From: Acanthosepion esculentum
Lineage: Eukaryota; Mollusca; Cephalopoda; Sepiida; Sepiidae
Length of the DNA: 64,000 nt
NCBI GenBank assembly: GCA_964036315.1
Contig: OZ038487.1
Coordinates: forward strand, 53,325,282 to 53,389,281
Direction of reading: 5' to 3'
Shown: positions 55,601 to 64,000 of the stretch, one piece after another
Layout: each line of letters begins with the position of its first letter
How positions within the stretch are numbered: the first letter of the stretch is position 1
The notes under the pieces: model-generated
What the model was told of the DNA's origin: nothing
Database searches by the model: none
The model's input: only the letters and a program-made list of their open reading frames with translations
Position numbers and translations under genes: made by a program

Positions 55601-55979
55601 CCTTTCATCGTGTGTCTCTGGTCTTTGAACTGTTTATTTTATAAAATGAAAATTCACAAATTTCAAGGCTTTAATATATTTTTTAAGTAAAATGAGTAAT
55701 TATACAGTAACATCTTAGCAAGATGTCTAAGTTAGACCAGTGCAGATTTCAACACAGTGTGTCTTTTGTTGCTAAATAGGCACCCAGTATAGAATTATTT
55801 ATATAACAAAAAAAGAACATCTCTATATTAAAAATTATGGGACAAGCTGTACTGCATATGTTGCTGAAAATAAAATAATTGATTTTACAAGCATTCATAA
55901 GAGTTGAATTTTCTGCTCATTACCAGTTCTTGTTTTTTTTCTATCAGAACAAAAATGTCATCATTTTTTTTTTTTATAG

Positions 55980-56090
55980 AGATACTTCTTTTATGTCTCC
56001 CTTTTTAAGATATGGATGAACATAGCTCTCCACAACTTCCTGCCTTTTGTTTCATTAAACAACTTTTGTCTTTGTTCTGACATTCATTCA
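55980..56090 (-). mobile_element. LINE-R 3' terminal fragment
   Basis: GGATGAACATAGCTCTCCAC, AACTTCCTGCCTTTTGTTTC on the plus strand is the complement of the family KDRKLWRAMI end. Only about 110 bp remain. Confidence 0.55.
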
Positions 56091-56094
56091 CTTG

Positions 56095-56215
56095 ATATTC
56101 TGTACAATGGTTGAAACGTTGTGAATGTGACAATAAAGATAAATACAACAGTCTAAACAATGTAGTGTAAATAGTTACAATACCTCATCTCAGAAATATA
56201 AACAAATGAGCCTTC
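56095..56215 (+). mobile_element. PLE-A arm fragment
   Basis: TGTACAATGGTTGAAACGTTG, then GACAATAAAGATAAATACAA, AGTGTAAATAGTTACAATAC and CTCATCTCAGAAATATAAAC. The first half of the core (CTGAAGA) is missing. It is in the same direction as the next copy. Confidence 0.6.
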
Positions 56216-56249
56216 AGATTGGAGGACATTGGCTGTAGTTCAATCTTTA

Positions 56250-56415
56250 GAGGGATGGACTCCACCAGGTCTGTTTGCCCTTAGCATACTGTAAAATGAA
56301 TGAATATCTCTGCAGCTTTCCACCCAGATATGTAGAGGGAACAGATCAGCTGTGCAGCAACCCAATGACCACACCCAGTCATGGGACTGATGATGATTAT
56401 GATGAATTTAAGCCT
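56250..56415 (+). mobile_element. LINE-S 3' UTR fragment
   Basis: TGTGCAGCAACCCAATGACC and CACCCAGTCATGGGACTGAT match 39960-40005. It lies between two PLE-A arms in direct orientation. Confidence 0.5.
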
Positions 56416-56474
56416 CTCTGTTCATAATACTTCTATTGTAACCTTTGATTAATCTTAACTTCAGGTTAACAAAT

Positions 56475-56605
56475 GTCACCTGAAGAAGGCTGGAGCATAC
56501 AATGGCCAAAACGTTGTGAATATGACAGTAAAGATGAATACAACAGTATGAACAATGTAAATCATGTAAACAATTACATCTCAGAAATATAGACAGATGT
56601 TATGA
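56475..56605 (+). mobile_element. PLE-A arm
   Basis: CACCTGAAGAAGGCTGGAGC, then TACAATGGCCAAAACGTTGT. The core is CTGAAGA, a GGC.G/TGGCC stem and AAAAC (G lost). Then ATGAATACAACAGTATGAAC and CTCAGAAATATAGACAG. With 56095 it forms a direct pair of terminal repeats about 380 bp apart. Confidence 0.6.
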
Positions 56606-56794
56606 AATCTTATTGCAAAAACATTTGCCCTCTGATATTTTTTCTCAAATAAGATTTCTCAACTGTTCAAGGTTAGTAGACAAAATAAAATACTGTTTCA
56701 AAAATAAATGGAGCATCTACATAAACATGGGTAGACACTAAAAATAACATTTAAAGTAATAAAAACATGTTAGATTAATAAGGAAAAATCCATT

Positions 56795-57105
56795 CAGTCA
56801 GTTGGTTAAGTGCTATACATGATATACGCTTGGACGATCATGTCACTTTCGATTCATGACTAACTAGGCAGGGATTCTCCTGCAGTAGGTTGCTGTCTTT
56901 TTTTTCTGCAGTAGACTAGTTGCCCACCAAAGCTATAGGACTCAGTCTATCCTGCTATTTAACACATAGCTGGGAGGAGAAGAGCTCGATTCATACCTTT
57001 CCCAAGGGTATTTGCATATAAGTAAATGTAACAAACTCGACTGGAATTTGAACTTGGTTCTCGAATTTCTCATTCTGAGCCATATTACACCACAACTGCT
57101 GTGTC
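56795..57105 (-). mobile_element. Ceph-type SINE, tail type b, full length
   Basis: On the minus strand: CACAGCAGTTGTGGTGTAAT, box A TGGCTCAGAATGAG, box B AAGTTCAAATTCCAGTCG, centre (TTACTTATATGCAAATACCC, GGAAAGGTATGAATC, CCCAGCTATGTGTTAAATAG), then tail b with ATGATCGTCCAAGCGTATAT and a final CAACTGACTGAATG. It lies against the 3' end of LINE-R. Confidence 0.75.
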
Positions 57106-57930
57106 TCTTTAGAATGTAAGTGATCATGGCTCTCCACATTTTCTTGTCCTTTGTAGATCTTAATAAAGTTTATCTCTTTATTATTTCTCCCAAACCCTGT
57201 TCTACCATCCATTTACTCAAGCTCATCAAGTATGTTATGCACGGCTTTCATCTGTCCCTCTTTCCCTCAATCTGTCATGTGAGTGTCAGATTTTCCAAGC
57301 CCTGCTTCTTCATTACATGCCTTAGAAATTTCAACTGCCTCTTCTTGATGTTAAGTATAAGTTTCCCTTTTGTTTCTATTTTCTCCAAGACCTTGTCATT
57401 GCTCATATGTTTGGCTCATGGTATGCTCACCATCTTTCTGTAAAACCACATTTCTGTTGTTTCAAGTCTCTTCATCAGATATCATATAACAGTTCAATAC
57501 TCTTCTTTTTTTTTCTAATGAGATTTTTCTGTCTCTTAATACTCTGCTTAGCTTTTGGAATGCATCTTTGGCCATCCCAATATGTCTTTGGATCTCAGTG
57601 TTGCACTTTCCATCCTCTGTTAGAACACTTCCCAGATATTTAAATTTTTGTACTTGTTTAATTTTAGTATCCTCAATTTGCAATTTGGGCTCATCCTTTT
57701 GCTGATAACCATGCATTCTGTTTTCTTGTAGTTTATACTTAGTCCTTTCTTCACACTATCCTTCATAGTTTCCTTTACATTTCTGTGTCATCTGCATGTT
57801 GTTAAGATTGTGGTCACCAATAATGGATCCTGGGAGGACTTCTAATTCTCTCAGAATTGCTTCACTGTATAGGTTGAATAGTTTAGATATGTTTTATATT
57901 TTTTAATTCTGCCATCCTGGTCTTAATCTC
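57106..57930 (-). mobile_element. LINE-R (RTE-like) C-terminal region, pseudogene
   Basis: The minus strand is open at 57716-57462 for 84 residues: MHGYQQKDEPKLQIEDTKIK, QVQKFKYLGSVLTEDGKCNT, then RHIGMAKDAFQKLSRVLRDR, KISLEKKRRVLNCYMIS. Other frames continue to KNVESHDH.. and the KDKKMWRAMI terminal block at 57160-57120. KFKYLGS.LT.DG....EI..RI..AK.AF..L and LRATKDRKLWRAMI are typical of RTE-type LINE ORF2 C-termini. The RT catalytic region upstream of 57930 is not found. Confidence 0.8.
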
Positions 57931-57934
57931 AGCC

Positions 57935-58890
57935 TTATGAGAATGTACATTAAATCTTAAATTTCTTATACTTGCGTCTGTTAAATCAAGGGTTTATCAT
58001 ATCTAAATTTAAAACTCTAAGTATCCATGCTATCTTTGAACAGCTTGATGAGACAAAAAATTATCAGCTACCTCACAAAGATTTGTAGTAAACTCTATAC
58101 AGCAATAAAAGTAATTCTAATTAAATGATTTCACTTTCCTTGAAATGATGTCAGATCATAAAAGCAGATAAGTGTAAACATTAATTCGGTTTGCATAAAA
58201 TGCATCTCTTATTTAGAAAGCCTAGGAAAAAAAAGAAGCAAAAACTTCCTAAAAGTCTATAAGAAGAAGGTTGTCAAAACTGAGATCCTCTCTAAAAGAA
58301 AAATAATTGAATTAAATCCAAGTGAGTAGGCAGAAACACATCTAGTAATTGTTTGGCAATGGAAGATCAAAATCAAGGATCAAAAATCAAATGATCTGAG
58401 ACCACTCAAAGCGATCAAAACTTTCCTTGCTCTTGAATAATAAGAAATATATTCTTAATTACACTTGATAACATAGCTGCTGCCACAGATGTAGATTATA
58501 ATGGTGTGGAGAATTCAGATAAAATCAAATTATTTATCTGCCGTAGGGATAGTCAGCTGCAATGATAACTTCTTGTTTAGAAAGAGGTCTGCTGTAGACA
58601 TTTTTATAGCTGAATGATTTTCATTTTTCTTTACAAAATTTCCAGCATCAGTGTATTATTATAGGGGTCAAAACTCATGAAATTCTCAGTAGCAAGATGA
58701 GTATCAAGCCTAGCAGCTAACATTCAAAATCAGGACTCAGTTACTGTAAGTTAATGATGAGACTCATGTAAATAAATCACAGAACTAGTTACCTTAATTT
58801 GAATGCTTTAACTATGTTGTGACCAAGTAAATGGTTAAGAAATAACAAAACAAGTGTTACAGACATATCATATATTAAACAGTAAGTACA
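57935..58890. other. unassigned; contains unknown repeat at 58295-58450
   Basis: 58295-58450 (GAGTAGGCAGAAACACATC, GGATCAAAAATCAAATGATC) is similar to 63270-63430. This is the only repeat partner seen. No coding domain was recognised. Confidence 0.5.
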
Positions 58891-58905
58891 ACAGAAGAAT
58901 ATTAC

Positions 58906-59088
58906 ATGACTAGTGAGTGCGTGTCAGTTGACCCAGCGTTCAATCTATTCGACTGTTCCCCCAACGCCTTCGCTCCTACTAATCTTATAGTAGGTGGAAG
59001 AGTCCGACATAGACTCTTTAGAGGAAGGACACCACAACAAACTATTAGAGTGTATCAAAAGTATTTTCATTTTTTTTATAGATCTTAA
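58906..59088 (+). CDS. short open frame, unrecognised, probably not a gene
   Basis: The frame has 60 codons from ATG, and the region (58910-59045) is richer in G+C than its surroundings (ACCCAGCGTTCAATCTATTC, CCCAACGCCTTCGCTCCTAC). The peptide has no recognisable domain or signal. Its last third overlaps the diverged repeat that starts near 59047, which speaks against a conserved protein. It may be a fragment of an unrecognised repeat or an exon remnant. Confidence 0.15.
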   Translation: MTSECVSVDPAFNLFDCSPNAFAPTNLIVGGRVRHRLFRGRTPQQTIRVYQKYFHFFYRS

Positions 59089-59420
59089 CTCTAAAGCTTA
59101 TATGTACACATCTAATGGCTATCTATGACTTCAAATTATTATTAATTTCATTAAAATATATTAGAGTATATCAAATTTTTACAGGCCTTTACTCCAAAGC
59201 TTATTCCATGTACACATCTAAAGACTTTTTATTAGGTTGGTGCAAAAATAATGTCGTTTTTTGACGTTCAAATTCATGTGAGAAAACAACATTATTTTTG
59301 CACCAACCTAATAGAACTTGACTATATTATTAATATTAGTATTATACATTATGGTGGATCAAAAGTATTTTTATTTTTACTTCCCTTTTCTCCAATGTTT
59401 ATTTCATGTACACAGCTATA
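59047..59420. repeat. three diverged copies of an approx. 80-bp unit
   Basis: GAGTGTATCAAAAGTATTTT (59047), GAGTATATCAAATTTTTACA (59163) and GGTGGATCAAAAGTATTTTT (59352) each lead into ACTC(T/C)AAAGCTTAT..ATGTACACATCTA or a variant. The units are 115-190 bases apart. An 80-bp MITE sits between the second and third. Confidence 0.65.
59232..59311. mobile_element. 80-bp MADE1-like mariner MITE
   Basis: TTAGGTTGGTGCAAAAATAA starts the left TIR. The right end is its exact complement for about 23 bp, after which the arms differ at single positions. TA flanks both sides (59230-59231 and 59312-59313). The length and the TTAGGTTGGTGCAAAA terminus are those I recall for the human MADE1/Hsmar1 group; the inner sequence differs, so it is not human contamination. 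It is non-coding and mobilisable only by a transposase in trans. Confidence 0.85.
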
Positions 59421-59446
59421 ACTCCCCTATATTAGTAATATCATTA

Positions 59447-59790
59447 TTATATATTTGGATGTTTTTTTTTAACTGATAATTCATCCAATACTGGGCCCAA
59501 GTGCCACTCAAGGTAGAGGGTTACTGATTGAGATTGTAAGAGAGGGGTATTAACAGAGTATGGTGAATATGAGTAGGATAGATATCGGTTGACCCAGGAC
59601 TTAAAGAGACCAAGATTGTAGTTGTCAGGGAAGCATTCCGTCAGGAGATTGTTACACAAAGTAACAGTTGTGGAGAAACTGAGTGGAACTTGTTTTTATC
59701 AAAGTAACATGAAGGTAATGAGGTAGGGTTTGCTACCATGGTAGGATCTAGCTGCGTAGCTCTGTGTTGGTGGCATTAAGCAATGTTACT
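59447..59790 (-). mobile_element. LINE C-terminal fragment, other Jockey-like family
   Basis: The minus strand is open at 59659-59447: MCNNLLTECFPDNYNLGLFK, SWVNRYLSYSYSPYSVNT, then LEWHLGPVLDELSV. The WN.LP...FP..YN...FK..VNR block is the LINE C-terminal motif, but the rest differs from LINE-J. It is 5'-truncated. Confidence 0.6.
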
Positions 59791-60420
59791 CATCTGAACA
59801 TCTCCAAGCAATATAATAGTGAAAGTTTGGCAATTATTTTTCTGAAGGATAAAGGCTGGAGGGTAGAGAATACATTCATTACCTACAAGGGATATATGTA
59901 GAAAAAAATTCCACATCAATTAGTCACCAAGAAGCACAACTGTAGCTGTACACTTCATCATGGCATTGAGAGATACCTACAAGAAACAGATCCCATTCAC
60001 AAAATGGCAGTATGGTATCCTTCATATTATTCATCATCTGCTGATAGGATAGCTTCCTTAGAAGTTATTCCAAGTTTTGTGTCTCTGACTATCAGGCAGA
60101 TAATGCCAGCCCAGAAAAGTGTTTACTTCTTGATGAAGAGGCAATCAATCTAGGTTTGGAAAGAAATTATAGGCATCCTACCTCAAGTGAAGCCATAACA
60201 TTAGTAATTAGGCAGCAGAAATTCTCTATGGATTAGAAACATCAGGCACCAAGACAGGCTTGCTCAGATGTGAGGACTAAAAGACCTACTAGGCTGCTAG
60301 GTTACTAAGGCTGCTCAGAAATGAACCAATATCTCTTACCTCCATTTCAGGAAGAATTACTAAGGACAGAAGTACTAGTGTAGAATGAGATGGGCTGGGA
60401 GACACAATTGTGGATGTTTT
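59791..60420. other. no recognised gene
   Basis: Unassigned sequence of mixed composition. It may hold more of the LINE-R 5' region (the later part reads GILYGLETSGTKTGLLRC in one frame), but I cannot assign it. Confidence 0.4.
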
Positions 60421-61033
60421 ACAGGGTATTGAAACTTTCAAACAAAAATGGGAGGAAACCAGAAATTGTTTATAAAATTAATTCAGCAGATATACAAAAA
60501 TAGAAAGGGTGTGAGACAAGGATGCGTCTTCTAACCAAACTTATTCAACATTGAGACAATACAGGATTCATTATTGGTGGCCACAATCTTAACAACATAA
60601 GATATGTAGATGAAACTGTGTTGACAGCTGACATGGAAAGGAAAGCAAGAAGAAAGGACTAAACTTCAGTTGCAAGAAGATGGAATACATGGTTGTTAGC
60701 AAAAAGAACAGACCAACATGCAAATTACAAATTGGAGAGACCAAGTTCAAATGAGTACAACAATTTAAATATGTAGAAAGTGTGACACTGAAATCTGTAG
60801 GTCCATTGAGATAGCCAAAGATGCTAAGCAGAATATTAAGAAACAGAAAATTCTTGTATGAAACAAAGAAAATAGTACTACACTTTTATGTAATATCAGT
60901 TATTCTATTTGGCAGTGAATGCTGGGAAATCTCCTTGCAGATGAAGAAGAGACTTAAGGCAATTGATATTTGGTTCTAGAGAAGGATGCTGAGAATTCCA
61001 TGGACTGAACATGTGAGTAACAAAGAAGTTTTA

Positions 61034-61439
61034 CACTATTTACATCATTCAAACTATTGTCCTCATCTTTGTCGCCATATTTATTACAACGTTGTATGCT
61101 CCGGCCTTCTTTAGGTGGTTGGAATGTCGAACTGAACCCTTTATTTTGCTTACTGGGGTAGACTCTTCTAGTTCCACATACCATGTTTAATGGATGCCAG
61201 TTATCAGTTATCTACTGCTAATTCCCCACTCCAAATTTTTAAACATGGCACATGGAACTAAAACAGTCTACCCCAGTGAGCAAAATAAAGGGTTCAGTTC
61301 GACATTCCAACCACCTGAAGAAGGCCGGAGTGTACAACGGCCGAAACATTGTAATAAATATGGTGACAAAGATGAGGACAATAGTCCAAATAATAATAGT
61401 GTACATAATACCTCATCTCAGAAATATAGACAGATACCG
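61034..61439. mobile_element. PLE-A palindrome with TSD (406 bp)
   Basis: Inserted in LINE-R with a duplicated AAGAAGTTTTA (61023-61033 and 61440-61450). The arms of about 165 bp (61034-61190 and 61241-61405) are inverted copies around a loop of about 50 bp. The right arm adds GTACATAATACCTCATCTCA, then GAAATATAGACAG. The plus-strand core at 61315-61347 is CTGAAGA, a perfect GGCCG/CGGCC stem and GAAAC. The left copy of the core (61083-61115) has lost GGCCGAAAC-region bases. It carries no tRNA-like head and no coding sequence. Confidence 0.8.
61315..61347 (+). ncRNA. hammerhead-ribozyme-like core, PLE-A
   Basis: CTGAAGA (61315-61321), A, GGCCG (61323-61327), a 10-base loop, CGGCC (61338-61342), GAAAC (61343-61347). 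A hammerhead needs CTGATGA, so the T to A change would probably impair catalysis. I could not define stems I and III with confidence. Confidence 0.35.
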
Positions 61440-61769
61440 AAGAAGTTTTATAGAAAATGGAAACAAGAAGGAAACTTATACTTAACATCAGGAAAAGAAA
61501 GTTGAAATTTCTAGGGCACATAGAGAGGAAAGAGAGCTTGGAAAATGTGATACTCATAGGATGGATTAAAGGCGATAGAAACAGAGGAAAATAGCACATA
61601 ACCTACTTAGTGAGTTTGAGTAAATGGAAGATGGACCAATGTTTAGGAGAGATAAGAAAAAGACAAAATTTATTAAGAGCTACAAAGGACAGGAAATTGT
61701 GGAGAACCATGATTGCCTATGTTCTGAAGGGACATGGCACGTAGAAGAAGAGGGAAGGAAAGTTGGAAA

Positions 61770-64000
61770 GAGCTATGAGTTTAGCTGCTAAAGAAAGTTT
61801 TCTGTTGATGGTTGCATGGAGATGAGCCATTATAATACATTAAAGTTTTAACTTAGTATATGTTTAAATGTCCACAAGGCAAATGAGGAGGAATGGTAAT
61901 CCTAAAATATGTTACCTTTTAAGAATCACCAATTAGTAAAAACAAGAAATAGAATATATACAAAATAAAGTTTTTATGATCCTGGGTATGTCAATAAACT
62001 TCTTCTGCATCCTGGGTAAGATGATAAACTACATCCAACAGCAAGGCCTCTGATCAGGAGGTTTTGAGGAGAATGGAACCACCTCTTAATTGCTGGTGCT
62101 TCCAGGTCCACCTTGACCCAGGGTGGTAGCACCTGTTAATGTCCCAGCTATGGGTAAATAGTTAACCCCAGACTGGGGTTAAAACACTATGAAAGTGTAA
62201 AAATAGGTTTGAATACCAGAAATACTTTGTAAAAAAATATTACCAGCAATACATTTTTGAAAAAAAAATATTACCAGCAGTAAAAATCTTGTCAGCATTA
62301 AATAACTCATTGAGGTTGCTATGCTATAAAACAAAACAAGCCAGCCAAACTAAAGTTTTTACTTTCTTCAGCCAACATGGGAATGTGAAAATATTTCAAA
62401 TGCTTAAAATGAATCAATGCATGTAAAAAATTATGATTTCAAACATGGACAGGTGATTCATTTTAAACTAGATTGAATAAGAGCCTGGGTACCTAACCAT
62501 TGCCTTATCCTAAAATAACATCCTTTTTTCTTCTAATTCACATGGAGGTGGGGAAGCTAAATTCTATGACGTGTAGAATTTCTTAACTTCCTTTGCTACT
62601 TTTCAGTTTGCTCAGCAATCAGCCTATCAAATCATTGACATGTTAATTAATCTTCATGCAACAATGGATTTTGAATATATAATATTATTTACCAAAAGAT
62701 CAAGAATTTAAAAAGGTTCATACTGTTGTATTTATAATTGTCGCACATATATTAGTTACCAGAGGGCATTAGTGTCTCAGTGACATTTATTAACTTTATT
62801 AAAAAAAAAATAGTTCAGTTAATGTTGTAATAAAAATCTGATAAAAAATTTAAATTAAAAAATATAGGTACTTGGAATATTTTTTGAATTCCCTTGAGAT
62901 ATTTCAGTTAAATTTGATCCAATAGTTCATGGAGATGATGTTTTATAAATAAAGTATGATTCAGTAAATATATACTTAAAATTTAAATCTCTTATTGATA
63001 CCAAAGATCCTGTTAAGGCCTTCTGCAAGAACGAACAAAAAAACCTGCCTTCAAGATCGGGTTTTGAGCTAGAACTAATGATTTCAGTTTTGTTGAAATA
63101 GTGCAAGATCATAAAGGGAAATAAATCATTGCAATGCTTCAGTTTCAGTGTAATGCTTTAGTGTAATGTTTCAGTGTAATTGCTTTGATTGGATCTTTTA
63201 GTGTAAAAGAGCATCATCAATAATATTCTGTAATTAAGAAATAAAAATATAATGAAATCTATGATTAATAAGAAGGGAAAAAAGTTAAATTCAAGTGAAC
63301 AGAAAGAAACACATCAAGGGACATTTTGAGAAAAAATGGGATCAAAATCATAGATTAAAAATCAAGTGACTTGAGATCAAATTGATCAATGCTTTTTTTT
63401 CCTTTATTCATAAGAAATGATATGGAAATAATTTTTATGTGTGCTTCAATAAATATAATCCTTTTTCATTGGTCTTTCTAAAATGGTAAATGCTAATTAT
63501 TAGTTCATTTATTTGACAAAATATAGGTTGTTGAGTACACATACTTACCAACAGAGCACGTTGCATTGACTGAATAATTTTTTAATTGATGTTGACCCAG
63601 GTTAACTTTGTACAAGACAAAACTGAAGAACCCAGTAAGAATAAAACTCATCATTTCAACAATGTCCTGCAAGACTATTTTTGACTCATTTTTTTATTTG
63701 TTAATATGGAATGGGAGCTCATTTAAAATCCACTAATACCATTATTAACAAGCTTTATTATCTGGACTGATTCTATTACCAGCAAACTTTTAAACCATTG
63801 TACCAGATCTGATTAAAAAGAACTTCAATTACTTTCTTTAAACACACATGAATTGTTAGAAACTCCATGTTCTCAAGTCAATGCAATCATTTTTAATCAG
63901 TATTTGCAATCATTTTATTGATTATATATTATTATTTTGATTTTATTATCTTTACTGAAATGTCTTTACCCTCAGTTGATTCCATTTTCACTACTAAATG
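61770..64000. other. A/T-rich stretch without recognised gene
   Basis: No protein domain was seen. 63270-63430 resembles 58295-58450 (AAACACATC, ATCAAAAATCAAGTGA). 62080-62170 is a G/C-richer patch containing CCCAGCTATGGGTAAATAG, a fragment like the SINE centre, followed by a GTTAACCCCAG/CTGGGGTTAA palindrome (62160-62180). A TGTAATG.TTCAGTGTAATG short tandem repeat lies near 63135-63180. Confidence 0.5.

Larger units (their letters stand above)
60420..61760 (+). mobile_element. LINE-R (RTE-like) pseudogene interrupted by PLE-A
   Basis: Frames in order: VRQGCVF.PNLFNIE (RT motif 4, near 60508), LNNIRYVDETVLTADME (the YADD position is now YVDE, near 60590), LQLQEDGIHGC, CDTEICRSIEIAKDAKQN, GSECWEISLQMKKRLKAIDI (60925), RRMLRIPWTEHVSNKEVL (60985). 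Then the PLE-A insertion lies at 61034-61439. The frame resumes with KMETRRKLILNIRKRKL-like sequence, FLGHIERKESLENVILIG, LRATKDRKLWRTMIAYVLKG (61680) and an AAG tail near 61755. Many stops. Confidence 0.8.

Noticed and set aside
59232..59311. Human DNA contamination (MADE1)
   Set aside because: The TIRs resemble MADE1 but the inner half differs, and the flanks are A/T-rich repeat units unlike human sequence context.

Overview
This window looks like repeat-rich, non-genic chromosome from a mollusc, most likely a coleoid cephalopod such as an octopus. The reasons are strong A+T richness, many (TA)n and (CA)n microsatellites, several non-LTR retrotransposon lineages, and tRNA-headed SINEs whose shared central block I take to be the Ceph-SINE domain. 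That identification is from memory and was not searched. I found no convincing host gene, intact tRNA or rRNA gene, or CRISPR array. Almost every recognisable protein fragment belongs to a decayed mobile element.

Names used below. LINE-J is a Jockey/CR1-like LINE with a reverse transcriptase and a C-terminal block around WNSLP..CFP. LINE-R is an RTE-like LINE ending near KDRKLWRxMI. LINE-Q is a LINE with C-terminal LKW and SMNAKCF motifs. LINE-S is a second RTE-like LINE. PLE-A to PLE-H are Penelope-like element (PLE) families, named by their terminal repeat. Ceph-type SINE, SINE-2 and SINE-3 are three tRNA-headed SINE groups.

Layout. 0-9.3 kb: LINE-J tails, SINEs, a hAT 3' end, a deleted mariner, and a PLE-A insertion with target-site duplications. 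10-15.6 kb: PLE coding fragments and terminal repeats mixed with SINE-2. 16-17.3 kb: a T-rich irregular satellite. 17.4-22.3 kb: LINE-J, LINE-Q and LINE-R pieces and a solo LTR. 22.3-24.2 kb: a large palindrome (PLE-G). 26-31.6 kb: SINEs, a PLE-B element inside (TA)n, a long mariner-like element and a second deleted mariner. 31.8-38 kb: LINE-Q, a MITE, a Tc1 derivative, PLE-F/D/A and SINE-3. 38.9-43.9 kb: SINEs with 5S rRNA heads, a second solo LTR and a perfect 130-bp tandem duplication. 45.2-49.8 kb: a 4.6-kb inverted repeat (PLE-C). 50-61.8 kb: long LINE-J and LINE-R pseudogenes, a GATA minisatellite, an 80-bp MADE1-like MITE, and a LINE-R split by a PLE-A palindrome.

The most unusual theme is the set of inverted-arm elements. 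At least eight families carry at the arm end a motif resembling the hammerhead ribozyme core: CTGANGA or a variant, a short stem-loop, then GAAAC. Two inverted-arm elements also enclose GIY-YIG endonuclease coding sequence, the C-terminal domain of Penelope-like retroelements. I infer that most palindromes here are PLE terminal repeats and non-autonomous, ribozyme-bearing derivatives of them. Coordinates of degenerate repeats are accurate to about 10-30 bases, except where target-site duplications or TIRs fix the ends.
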